From the NCBI RefSeq assembly GCF_035046505.1, contig NC_089830.1:23104284-23168283 (forward strand): 64,000 bases of DNA, written 5' to 3'. This DNA comes from Tiliqua scincoides (Eukaryota > Chordata > Lepidosauria > Squamata > Scincidae). Of this stretch, positions 55,240 to 64,000 are shown piece by piece. How positions within the stretch are numbered: the stretch's first letter is position 1; each line of letters opens with the position of its first letter. Made by a program: the position numbers and the translations under genes. The notes beneath the pieces were generated by a model. It ran no database searches. It saw only the letters and a program-made list of their open reading frames with translations, and was not told the DNA's origin.

Positions 55240-55366
55240 GTAGTTTTATGTATTTTTTGTACTAATATTGTTTATTTTTTTAATATTATATATATATATA
55301 TATATAATATTTTATAATATTAAAAAATAAACCGCAATATTAGTACAAAAAATGACATAAAACTAC
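55240..55366. repeat. AT-rich palindrome
   Basis: 'gtagttttatgtattttttg' at the left and 'aaaaaatgacataaaactac' at the right begin arms of about 50 bp that are reverse complements around a (TA)n centre. It could be a small palindromic MITE. It sits in unit 3' flank at the 'caaattggtg' site. Confidence 0.8.
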
Positions 55367-55933
55367 ATAAAAGAAAAATATAAAAAATATGTCTAACAGT
55401 GTAGCAAAAGCGAAGTCGAAAAGTTCTGATTACTTACTGCATTTATGTTAATGATCTAAATTTCCACCCTTACAAAAACTATATCTCCAACCGTCCCTCT
55501 TATGACTAATCTCTTTCTCTCTCTCTCTCTCTCTTGCAAAAAGTCAATGATTGGTTTCCAGTTACTCATAAAGATTTATGTTGATTTCTCTTTAAGTACA
55601 GTCCTAAGTTTATCCATTTCTGCAAAGTCCATAACTTTCAAGTCCATAACTTTTGTCCACCATTCTTCAATCTACAGGTATATAGATTGGTTCAGGTATA
55701 GGTTTAGGTATATTGGTATAGATATAGGCAGGTATATCGGTGGTTTGTCAATATTGTGCATAAAGTATTCTAGTATGTAATACAAAAGTATTACGAAGTA
55801 AAGTATATACGAACAAAGTATCACTTCTGTTTTCCACATATAGTCTACCTGTTGTCTCCCAAGAGAGAACTGGCACAACCGCAGCATCTCTGCAAGGTCC
55901 CTTTTTGCCTTTGCTTTCTATTGTACCCATTGA
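55367..55933. other. Intron segment of receptor unit 9, no gene seen
   Basis: It contains a short (CT)n run near 55512 and an AGGTATA-rich stretch at 55675-55740. Family intron text resumes near 55860 ('agagagaactggcacaaccg'). Confidence 0.4.
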
Positions 55934-56481
55934 GGGCCCAATCCTGAACAGTACGTGCCAGCTTACCACTGGTGCACACTGTCAAAAACGTGCCATAAGT
56001 CACATTTGCAGGCCCTAGTGCCTGACGAGCACTGGTGGTAGCCCAGCGCTGGCCAGTGCTGGGCTACTACCAGGTAGCCACCGGAGCTCCGCCACTTGGC
56101 GGTCATGTGGATTGCCCAGCAGTGAAGAAGTAAGTGGGGGAGAGGCAGTTCCAGGGAGGAGAGAGGCGAGTGGAGGACAGAGAGAGGGTGGGGAGGAGGC
56201 ATTGCTGGAACGGGGATGTGGGGAGAGAGAGGGGAGGAGGTAGGGAGGCGAGACCAGTGGAGCAAAGATCCAGAGCTTCTACGTTGGGCTCACCACCCAA
56301 CATGGAGGCTCTTGATTCACCGCTGACCATTGCAGGGATACTCTCTTTTATCCGGGGGAAAGAGACAAAAGTCCTCTTCTCCCGAAGGAGCCGCTGGCAG
56401 CTGCCCAGAGCACAAAGGACGCAGCGGCAGCCATTTTTGTTGCCGCTGCAGCCCCGCGCCCCGAGCAGCCCAGGATTGGGC
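55934..56481. mobile_element. Long Harbinger-like MITE variant
   Basis: The left end 'gagggcccaatcctgaac' and right end 'gcccaggattgggctg' are inverted. The interior is rich in GGAGAG and GC-rich blocks. No transposase is visible. Confidence 0.55.
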
Positions 56482-56714
56482 TGTCTAGTATCTCTTACTC
56501 CCCCAGTTCATCAGTTGTAGTATTACAGGCAGAAATTCTATTTCTCAATCAGATTCATGAGGAGAGATTGTGGAAACCTTATTTAGAATGTACAGTTCAA
56601 GAAACTGACATTATGGAACTGTCATTCATAGCAAATCCAGTTGCATGAAGATGCTTTGCGGAGTATGTGCCATTCATTTTCCAAGAAATGACCCTGGCTG
56701 GAAGAACTTGACGT

Positions 56715-56816
56715 TTACAGGAAATTGAGTTGCATCAAGAACTGTGTGAAACACCTTGGACTTCTGGAATAAATCTCTGGCAACCACCATATAGACATGC
56801 AGACTGAAGCCACCAA
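56715..56816 (+). other. Promoter core and 5' non-coding exon of receptor unit 9
   Basis: TTACAGGAAATTGAGTTGCAT and GTGTGAAACACC precede an exon ending 'gccaccAA|GTAAGTGG'. The donor is intact. It is 6.5 kb upstream of the receptor at 63290. Confidence 0.5.
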
Positions 56817-57289
56817 GTAAGTGGGTCGTACGCAGAGGACTCAGTGGGGTGTTGATAGAGTGGTTGGCCACCGTTAAATGTTGAGATGGAAAGGGGACCG
56901 CAACATCAAGGTCAATGCCTTTGCATTGATGCCTTCAAATTCTCCCCAACTTCGTATTCAAAATGGTTACTGCATCATCTTTCTGTAACAGATTTTCTTC
57001 TTATCTGTTTGTTTTTCTCTTAAGCTGTTTTAATCTTTTTGTGGGCATTGGAGAGGAACTCTTTATCTACAGTTAAGGCAGGATGCTTTGAGTATTGTGA
57101 GGGCCTGAACAGAACAGGATGCACAAGACTTTCCTGTTTTGCTCCCCAACATCAATGTAATGATGGATAAACTTTGATGCATGATTGTGGTATTAGTTAG
57201 AAGGCAGCAGAGGTCTTGCAAAGTGAGAGGTCTTTGCGCAGCTCTGCTTTGTTTCCCATTTTCTTTTTTGTCTTGGTATAATCTTGTAG

Positions 57290-57655
57290 AAAGACTTAGG
57301 AGTGTGTTTGGTTTTCCATACTACTGTATCTAACTGCTGCCGTCGCATGGGCAGGTAGACCTGGACTCCACATTGGGATAACTGTAGACCTGGGCTCCAA
57401 AGACTTTTCTTGCTGTTGCCACCCTACCCCTGGCCTATTTCGCCTCCACCCTGCCCCTGTTCTGCCTGCCTTGTCACCACCCTCACCCTGCTCTGTTGTG
57501 CCCCCTCCCCTTCCCCCTTTGGGAAGGGGCCCCAAAGAAACTTTGTACCTCTTGATAAAATTCCTCTCAGAGGGCCTGGTCTGGGGGTCCTGCATGTACC
57601 ACCAGACACCTCTTTATGTATGGTATGAGTACTGCTGGTCAAGAAACACTGGTCT
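57290..57655. other. Probable decayed DNA element
   Basis: The end 'tgctggtcaagaaacactgg' resembles the hAT-like end at 24120-24137. The interior is C-rich. The left boundary is not clear. Confidence 0.35.
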
Positions 57656-57660
57656 AGCTC

Positions 57661-58575
57661 TGTTGTTGGCAACCTTCAGTCTCGAAAGACTCTGGTATCG
57701 CGCTCTGAATGGTGGTTCTGGAACAGCATCTAGTGTGGCTGAAAAGGCCGATTCGGGAGTGACAATCCCTTCCACACCGGGAGCAAGTGCAGTCTGTCCC
57801 TGGTCTGTCTCCCTGGCTATGGGCCTTCCTTCTTTGCCTCTTAGCCTCAGACAGTTGGCCAAGTGTCTCTTCAAACTGGGAAAGGCCTTGCTGCACAGCC
57901 TGTCTCCAAGCGAGACGCTCAGAGGCCAGGGTTTCCCATCTGTTGAGGTTCATTCCTAAGGCTTTCAGATCCCTCTTCCAGATATCCTTGTAGCGCAGCT
58001 GTGGTCTACCCATAGAGCTCTTTCCCTGCACACGTTATCCATAGAGGAGATCCTTTGGGATCCGACCATCGCCCATTCTCACAACATGAGCAAGCCAACG
58101 CAGGCATCTCTGTTTTAGCAAGGCCTGCCAAGACTTTGGACTGACAATCAGCCTGAAGAAAACACAGGTCATGGTTCAGGATGTGGACTCACCTCCCTGC
58201 ATTACAATCTCTGTGCACGAACTGGAGGTTGCCCATTACTTTGTGTACCTTGGCTCAACGATCTCTGACACTCTTTCTCTCAATACCGAACTAAACAAAC
58301 ACATCGGCAAAGCAGCTACCACATTTTCCAGACTCACAAAGAGAGTCTGGTCCAACAAGAAGCTGATGGAACATACCAAGATCCAGGTCTACAGAGCTTG
58401 CATCTTGAGTGCATTTCTGCACTGCAGCGAGTCATGAACTCTTCGCACACAACAGGAGAAGAAGCTGAACGCTTTCCACATGTGCTGCCTCCAACGCATC
58501 CTCGGCATCACCTGGCAGGACAAAGTTCCTAACAACATAGTCCTGGAACGAGCTGGAATCCCCAGCGGGTATACA
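57661..58575 (-). mobile_element. LINE with 5' inversion (twin-primed insertion)
   Basis: The 3' part (57661-58110, minus strand) carries the C-terminal zinc-knuckle end and, at its upstream edge, RCLRWLAHVVRMGDGRIPKD. The adjoining part (58112-58575) lies on the plus strand. It encodes the preceding ORF2 stretch: LTISLKKTQVM, VYLGSTISD, HIGKAATTFSRLTKRVW, then after one stop the block KLNAFHMCCLQRILGITWQD. This order is the expected product of 5' inversion. A 10-bp duplication ctggtctagc flanks it (57649-57658 and 58580-58589). Confidence 0.85.
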
Positions 58576-58589
58576 CTGCTGGTCTAGCC

Positions 58590-59269
58590 CAGTAGTATTC
58601 AAATTGGGGCGTCACAATTCCCCAGCCTGAGGGTCCTGGTCCCTTTCCCCTTAAGGGGCGGGGGCAACCAGGAGGCAGAGAGGAGGCAGCGGTGTGATCC
58701 CCAGGATTGCGCCACTCTGGGGGGCTGCAGGGGCTTGGTGAACTTGCCCAAGCCCCTGCAGCCCCCCGGGGATGCGGGGAGCCCTGTGCGACCTTCGGCA
58801 GGGCTCTCCTGGTCAGGGAAGGTGACAATGGAGTGATCGCGCCCTGCTCCGCTAAACCAGAAGCGGTATGCAATCGCCCCACTTCCCCTTTTGACTGGGC
58901 TGCAGGGACTGGGGTGCACCCTCTGGTCCCTGCAGCAGCCGTCCCTGGCTGCGGGGAGCCAGGCACGAGCGCCTGCAGGGCTCCTCGGGTCAGGGAAAGC
59001 GAGAGTGGGGCGATCGCGCTCCGCTTCCAGTTTAGCGGAGCAGGGCGTGATCGCTCTGCTGTCACCTTCCCTGACCCGGGGAGCCCTGCCGAAGGTCGTG
59101 CAGGGCTCCCCGCACCCCCGGGGGGGGCTGCAGGGGGCTTGGGCAAGTTCACGAAGCCCCTGCAGCCCCCCTGAGCGGCGTGATCCTGGGGATCGCGCCG
59201 CTGCCTCCCCTCCACCCCCACAAAGACTTACTGCGGGAGTCAAACTCCCTACAAGTTTGAAAACCGCAG
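58590..59269. mobile_element. Palindromic hAT element, exact 8-bp duplication
   Basis: The ends CAGTAGTATTCAAATTGG and CAAGTTTGAAAACCGCAG are inverted repeats. The 8-mer gtctagcc flanks both sides (58582-58589 and 59270-59277). The GC-rich interior holds long reverse-complement arms. Open frames on both strands here reflect GC content, not genes. Confidence 0.85.
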
Positions 59270-60124
59270 GTCTAGCCCTATAGAAGGCTGAAAACATCTT
59301 GTCAGGTTCAGGTTTAGCCAGATTGATCCCATGCAACTGCCATCACTCCATAAGGTTAATTCCCAAGACACCCCTGACCATAGGATAATGTGTCTCCCAA
59401 TAGTTAGAAGCAGGAACTCCTGTCCTCTTTTCAGGAGCTTATCGGACATGCTATTTCATCCTCCCAAAATTCTGTCCATAAATCAATCCTCTCTTTGAAA
59501 ATTTGCAAATACTTTGTCCCATAGGAAATCTGGGAGTATAAAACTCTGCCAGGCTGCCAGATTACAAAGCCTGTGGCAAGACAAGATGGATCATTTTCTT
59601 CCAGGGCTCTTGGACCCTGTTTTTACTTTCTCTGCAGTGTACAATATGCAAACAGACCGCTTCTTTGGGGTCTCATATAATGAGGTCATTTCACTATGAA
59701 GTAGAAGGGAAATGGAACCACAATGCATTCCATGTGAATGGAAAGATCCCTCATAGCTGGACGGCTGGCCTCCTTCTAGTCAGTGGGAAACAAAAAAATA
59801 AACACAATTATTGATGCACACAATTGAGACCCACGATTATTGATTACCTCTCAGTGTGTGGCAAGAGCTATTCCTCCCAAGATTCTGATGGAGTTCTGAA
59901 TCCTCCCAAGTTCCCCTGCTTTAGGCATTTTTTTTTTGTATCTACCATATTCCTAATGTTCATGCCTGTCAGTGGACAGAGGTGACACTGCCCTGTTGCT
60001 CCCCATTCCGATCCACCCCAATCCTCTCCCCATCCCCAATCCAACTGATGTCTGAAGGCAGTGGTTTTCAAATGACCTGTGTCCAGAGGAACCTTTGCAA
60101 TGCATTGGACTGCTTTGAGTCTAC
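59270..60124 (+). other. Duplicated intron segment of receptor unit 9
   Basis: Text from 'acatcttgtcaggttcagg' to 'tcttccagggctcttggacc' matches 1800-2140 and 7765-8110. The block at 59960-60060 matches 2340-2430. No coding sequence is seen. Confidence 0.5.
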
Positions 60125-60650
60125 GTGTGATTCTACTTGTAAAATATTTTTTTCACATGTGATTCTACATGTGAAAAAATATTTCTTTACTCAGCGTGTG
60201 GTTGGTCTGTGGAACTCCTTGCCACAGGATGTGGTGCTGGTGTCTAGCCTAGACGCCTTTAAAAGGGGATTGGACAGGTTTCTGGGGGGAAAATCCATTA
60301 TGGGGTACAAGCCATGATGTGTATGCGCAACCTCCTGATTTTAGAAATGGGTTATGTCAGAAGGCCAGATGCAAGGGAGGGCACCAGGATGAGGTCTCTT
60401 GTTATCTGGTGTGCTCCCTGGGGCATTTGGTGGGCCGCTGTGAGATACAGGAAGCTGGACTAGATGGACCTGTGGCCTGATCCAGTGGGGCTGTTCTTAT
60501 GTTCTTAACTACAATTCCCAGGAAGCCTTGCAGGTCTCTTGTTATCTGGTGTGCTCCCTGGGGCATTTGGTGGGCCGCTGTGAGATACAGGAAGCTGGAC
60601 TAGATGGGCCTATGGCCTGATCCAGTGGGGCTGTTCTTATGTTCTTATGG
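60125..60650 (+). mobile_element. CR1/L3-like LINE 3' end with two 140-bp tail units
   Basis: The C-terminal frame reads FFTQRVVGLWNSLPQDVV and DAFKRGLDRFLGG, then the 3' UTR. The tail is present twice (about 60392-60512 and 60513-60650) with the same 'aactacaattcccaggaa' junction as the array at 51885-52866. Confidence 0.85.
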
Positions 60651-61568
60651 CAGGCAGGCATAGTTCCTGTGTGGAAGTTCAGGCAGAAATACGAGGGTGG
60701 GGATTTCATGGTCAGGTTCCAGCATGGATTCATTTCATGTGCGTATAACTGTGGTCTCGAAGAGAGAACTGGTGGCACAGCAGAATCTGTAAAGTCAACC
60801 CTTTTGCCTTTGCTTTTATCATCCAAATTGTAGTGTCAAATTCTCCCCCCCCCCGGCATCAATTGCAGCATTGTAGGTAGAAACTCAATCAAATTTCTCA
60901 ATCAAGTTTGTCCATTAAACTGATGAGAGGGGAGCTCTCTGCTTGATCATGGTAGATGTGAGAGGCTTAAAAAAATGATCCTGGATTTATTTATTTATTT
61001 TTTGAACTCTCTCACACCTACCAGGAAATCAGGATCAGGCAGAGAAGCCTTTGACAACCTACTGGGAGGCCTGCCATTAAATCAAAGGGGCAAATGCCCC
61101 AGGCATGGAGCCTAACACGCCTCTAGGACCACACAGTAGAACAGTTTAAAGCATCGGGGAAATTCCAGGAGGCTTCCCCAACATGTTCTGGAATAGTGCA
61201 AGGCTCTGTGCGCTCCAGGTAAGTGACTGGAGTGGACTTGCACATGAGGGGGTGACGGCATCCCACAGGGGGCACTGTCGCAGACTTTGACCCCGGGGCG
61301 CAGGGCAGGGAAAATTCGCCACTGTGGCAACCTCTTCTAGTCAAGTAGAGAAAAGAACAGTGAAGTGCCAGAAAAAAGGAATGAAATACAAAACTGTAAC
61401 AATCCAAACCAACAAACAAAAGAGAGAGATTCAAGCCATCAAGTGGGTGGGGCCCACTCTGAGGGTTGGGTGGGGTGCAGCAGGACCTCGGTTTGAGGAA
61501 GAAAGTGGGGGCAATTCATTGGTTGAAGGAGGGAGGAAGGGAGGGTGGAAACTAGGCAGTTAGTAGGG
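60651..61568 (+). other. Intron of receptor unit 9, no gene seen
   Basis: Family text at 60660-60960 matches 26300-26560. The stretch 61080-61330 is unassigned. From 61430 it matches 14890-15000. Confidence 0.4.
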
Positions 61569-61677
61569 CTGCAGCTCAAGTCTGCAACCCAGGCTGCGTA
61601 CAAGAGCAACACCGTGTGGCACCCAGAGAGCTGATCAGAGAGAAGTGGCAGGTTGGAGATAGAATCAGAAATAAGAG
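61569..61677 (+). other. Second 5' non-coding exon of receptor unit 9
   Basis: 'gctgcagctcaagtctgcaa' to 'aataagag|gtaagagc' ends in a donor. A second donor 'cagatcagag|gtaagagtgg' lies 23 bases on (61700), a small tandem duplication that may give two splice choices. Confidence 0.5.
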
Positions 61678-63240
61678 GTAAGAGCAGGAGCAGATCAGAG
61701 GTAAGAGTGGAATCTTCCGGAGTGAAGGTCAGTGGTCCCTTTTGCATTACTCCAAGTTAAATGCAGAGCTGATGCATTCGGTCTTGGAACAATCAGTCTC
61801 ATTGGTCAGTTTTGAGTTAAGCAAATTCAATTTTTGTTACCTAAGTCAGTTGTGTTCTCTTTTTCTGTTTATTTGGCTTTACCTTTTGATAGAATACAGG
61901 TATTTCAATTCAGATATTTCATTACCTTCTACATTAAATTATGCACCAAATGATAGATAACAGGAAGGTATTATTACTAAAAAAAACAACACAATAATTG
62001 TGGTCACTAGTGGTGTCTCCCCCCTGGGGGTGGCACCGGGGGCAGCCCCCCTTCTAGATACACCACTGAGACAAGGTATTCCTGTAGGTATTCTTGCAAA
62101 ATGCATGAATGAATAACGCAGTGACTGGAATGGGAAATCAACTGGCAATCCCTTCAAGTTGAATCTGGTGTTTCTGGGCAAACAGAGGGCCTATCTGGGG
62201 GAGCACAGGCCCAGGATAGGGGTGGGGATGGCCGTGGCAGCACAGGCTGGATCTCAACCCATCCCTGGCCCAAGCACCATTTCTTGGTCCACTTGGATTT
62301 GCACCGGAAAAATTGTATGCACATATCCAAGTAATCCCATAGGGCTGTCTGGGGCATTCCTCGGGGTAAGAGGAAGGAAATCCCCTTACTCCGAGTTGTG
62401 CCTCAGCTTGCACTGGATTCAGCACAGGCCAGCCAGCCTGCCTGTTCAGCACAGGTTAGGATTGTGCCCTTAGGGTCTCACCAACTCTAAACCGGCACTG
62501 GTGGAGATGGTTAAGCAATTACTTGTAACTGCCTCACCCAGGAAACACCAACCAAACCCGTAATGTTCAGGCTGCAGTGAAACCGGTGCAGAGTATCTCT
62601 TCTTCTGATGTAGCCTGCCTGGTGGGTGACAAGGAAGGAAAAGAATAGAATTCCACATGCTAAAAAAAATTTAGAAAAAAAAATTAGACTTTAAACCTTC
62701 TGGAAGAAGAGCCCAAAAAGTCCCAGGCACGCATATATGCTAAGAAAGAGTGCGACAGGAAGCAGTGGCAATTTCCTGTGCAAGTTGGCAAAAAAGGTGT
62801 GGGTAGAGAGGAGAAAGAATACAGAAAGCTCAGACAAAAAGTATCTCTTCTCCCAGCACCCACTGGGTGGAGGATGATGGCCCACTGCCAGTGAAACATT
62901 CTAACATGTCAACTGACCATGCAAAGTTGGGTGCTTGTATATCATCTCAATCTAAAGAGATAGTGCCCTGACCACGAAAAAGAACTGACGTTACCATTGT
63001 GATAACTGCTACTTAGATGGCTTTTAAAAAGCGAAAGACATGTTTGTGAAAGATATGGTTACCTCCATATGCAAAGGCGTGCTACATCTGCAGTCTAGGC
63101 CCTACCCAAATAAGAGGGAAGGCTACCACTTTCATGCCCCTCTACTGAATATTCAAAGGCTCTTTATGAACTGCACTCTTTATGAACTAATTGGTCTGAT
63201 CCAAAACAGCACTTCTCATGTGCTTATTCTTTTATTCCAG
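61678..63240 (+). other. Intron of receptor unit 9
   Basis: Unit sequence (62500-62900, compare 46000-46270 and 27480-27560) surrounds a MITE-like segment at about 62160-62472, whose right end 'gttaggattgtgccc' is clear. No coding sequence is seen. Confidence 0.4.
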
Positions 63241-64000
63241 AAAGGAGAAGGCGGAAAACTACAGTTAAAAATATATGTACATTCAAGTAATGGAGGGCAC
63301 AACTCTACGATCAAGTCCTACCACGATCGATTCTGAGAACCTGGACTTGTATGAGTGGTATTTCTTTATGAAAAGAGTGCAAATCTTCTTCTTAGTATCC
63401 TACAGCCTTGTCTTTGCATTGGGGACCACAGGAAATGGACTGGTGATTTTCATCACTGGGTTCCGAATGAAGAAGACGGTCCACACAATCTGGATTCTCA
63501 ACTTGGCCATCGCCGACTTCACCTTCAGCTTCTTCCTTCTATTCTCCATTGTCCACGTCAGCCTGGAATTTCACTGGCCATTTGGAGAAGCCCTTTGCAA
63601 GCTCAGTCACATCATGGTTTTCCTCAATCTCTTTGCCAGCATTTACATCCTGGTTGTCATCAGCATAGACCGTTGCATTTCCGTATGGTGTCCTGTATGG
63701 GCTCAGAATCATCGAACACCCCGGCTGGCTTCCTTTGTGGCTTTGGGTGTTTGGATCCTGGCTTTGGTGTTGTGTTCTCCAAAATTATATTTCATGAAAT
63801 CTTACTATAGTGATGAGGAACCTAAAGCTTTCTGCAATCGCCATTATGACTTGGAATTTATGGAAGGAATTGGTACATTCTATGCTTGGTTTAGCATCCG
63901 ATTCATCTTCAGCTTCATCATCCCTTTCAGTGTCATTGCGGTTTGCTACGGGGCAATAGTGGTGAGACTCAGAAGGGACCGGTTGTCACAGTCAAGCAGG
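63241..64000 (+). CDS. Chemerin/FPR-like chemoattractant GPCR, cut by window edge (receptor 9)
   Basis: ATG at 63290 lies 49 bases after the acceptor TTTTATTCCAG. The frame is open for 237 codons to the last base, so the gene continues beyond the window. Seen are N49-G in TM1, MKKTVHTIWILNLAIADF in TM2, SIDRCISVWCPVWAQNHRTPR after TM3, loop 2 KSYYSDEEPKAFC, and TM5 up to VVRLRRDRLSQSSR. The N-terminus (IDSENLDLYEWYF) is acidic and aromatic, with no N-glycosylation site. It most resembles receptor 4 in loop 2 and TM2-TM3 (FSIVHVSLEFHWPFGE). TM6, TM7 and the tail are not in view. Confidence 0.88.

Noticed and set aside
58529-59336. Long open frames on both strands, Pro/Ala/Gly-rich
   Set aside because: They lie inside the GC-rich palindromic hAT element at 58590-59269. 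Mirror-image frames on the two strands are a composition and palindrome effect, with no domain or codon signal.

Overview
The window looks like squamate reptile (lizard-type) nuclear DNA. Two tRNA-headed SINEs end in the '(R)CCGCCTT...GGCGG(T/G)ATATAAATA' tail typical of Sauria SINEs. CR1/L3-like and L2-like LINE tails, hAT and Harbinger MITEs and long (GT)n/(CT)n runs fit the same picture. Species cannot be fixed from sequence alone.

The only protein-coding host genes I can support form one tandem family of single-coding-exon chemoattractant-type GPCRs. They are closest in pattern to the chemerin receptor CMKLR1 and more distantly to formyl-peptide and C3a/C5a receptors. Four look complete: 11307-12338 (+), 22526-23539 (+), 29579-30616 (+) and 46463-47485 (+). 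A fifth complete gene lies on the opposite strand (34567-35571, -). A sixth begins at 63290 and runs open off the right edge. Broken copies lie at 3826-4956 (one in-frame TGA), 15389-17217 (nonsense codon, frameshift, solo LTR inside the gene) and 24795-25658 (5' truncated, retroelement tail in loop 3). At 48719-48822 only the C-terminal codons remain. Further copies survive only as 3' flank (about 8110-8300, 24270-24520, 54775-55230).

The duplicated unit is larger than the coding exon. Upstream of most copies sits a short 5' non-coding exon behind a GGAA / ATTTGCAT / TATA-like promoter core, ending in AA|GTAAGTGG. A second 5' non-coding exon ends in CAGAG|GTAAGAG. A polypyrimidine TTTATTCCAG acceptor lies 45-50 bases before the ATG. 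Shared 3' flanks end in a CCCATTTCTGAATAAA poly(A) signal. These segments can be followed for nearly the whole window and show birth-and-death evolution by unit duplication, with one inverted block at about 32.67-42.38 kb.

Between the duplicated segments lie many repeats: palindromic hAT elements with exact 8-bp target duplications, Harbinger-type MITEs with TAA duplications, a three-deep transposon nest (9864-10876), a 1.8-kb LINE RT fragment (20057-21837), a twin-primed LINE (57661-58575), two solo LTRs, a 52-bp minisatellite (36390-36870) and a 140-bp tandem array built from a LINE tail (51885-52866). The receptor proteins keep near-identical transmembrane and G-protein-coupling segments. 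Their N-termini and second extracellular loops differ strongly, which suggests ligand diversification.
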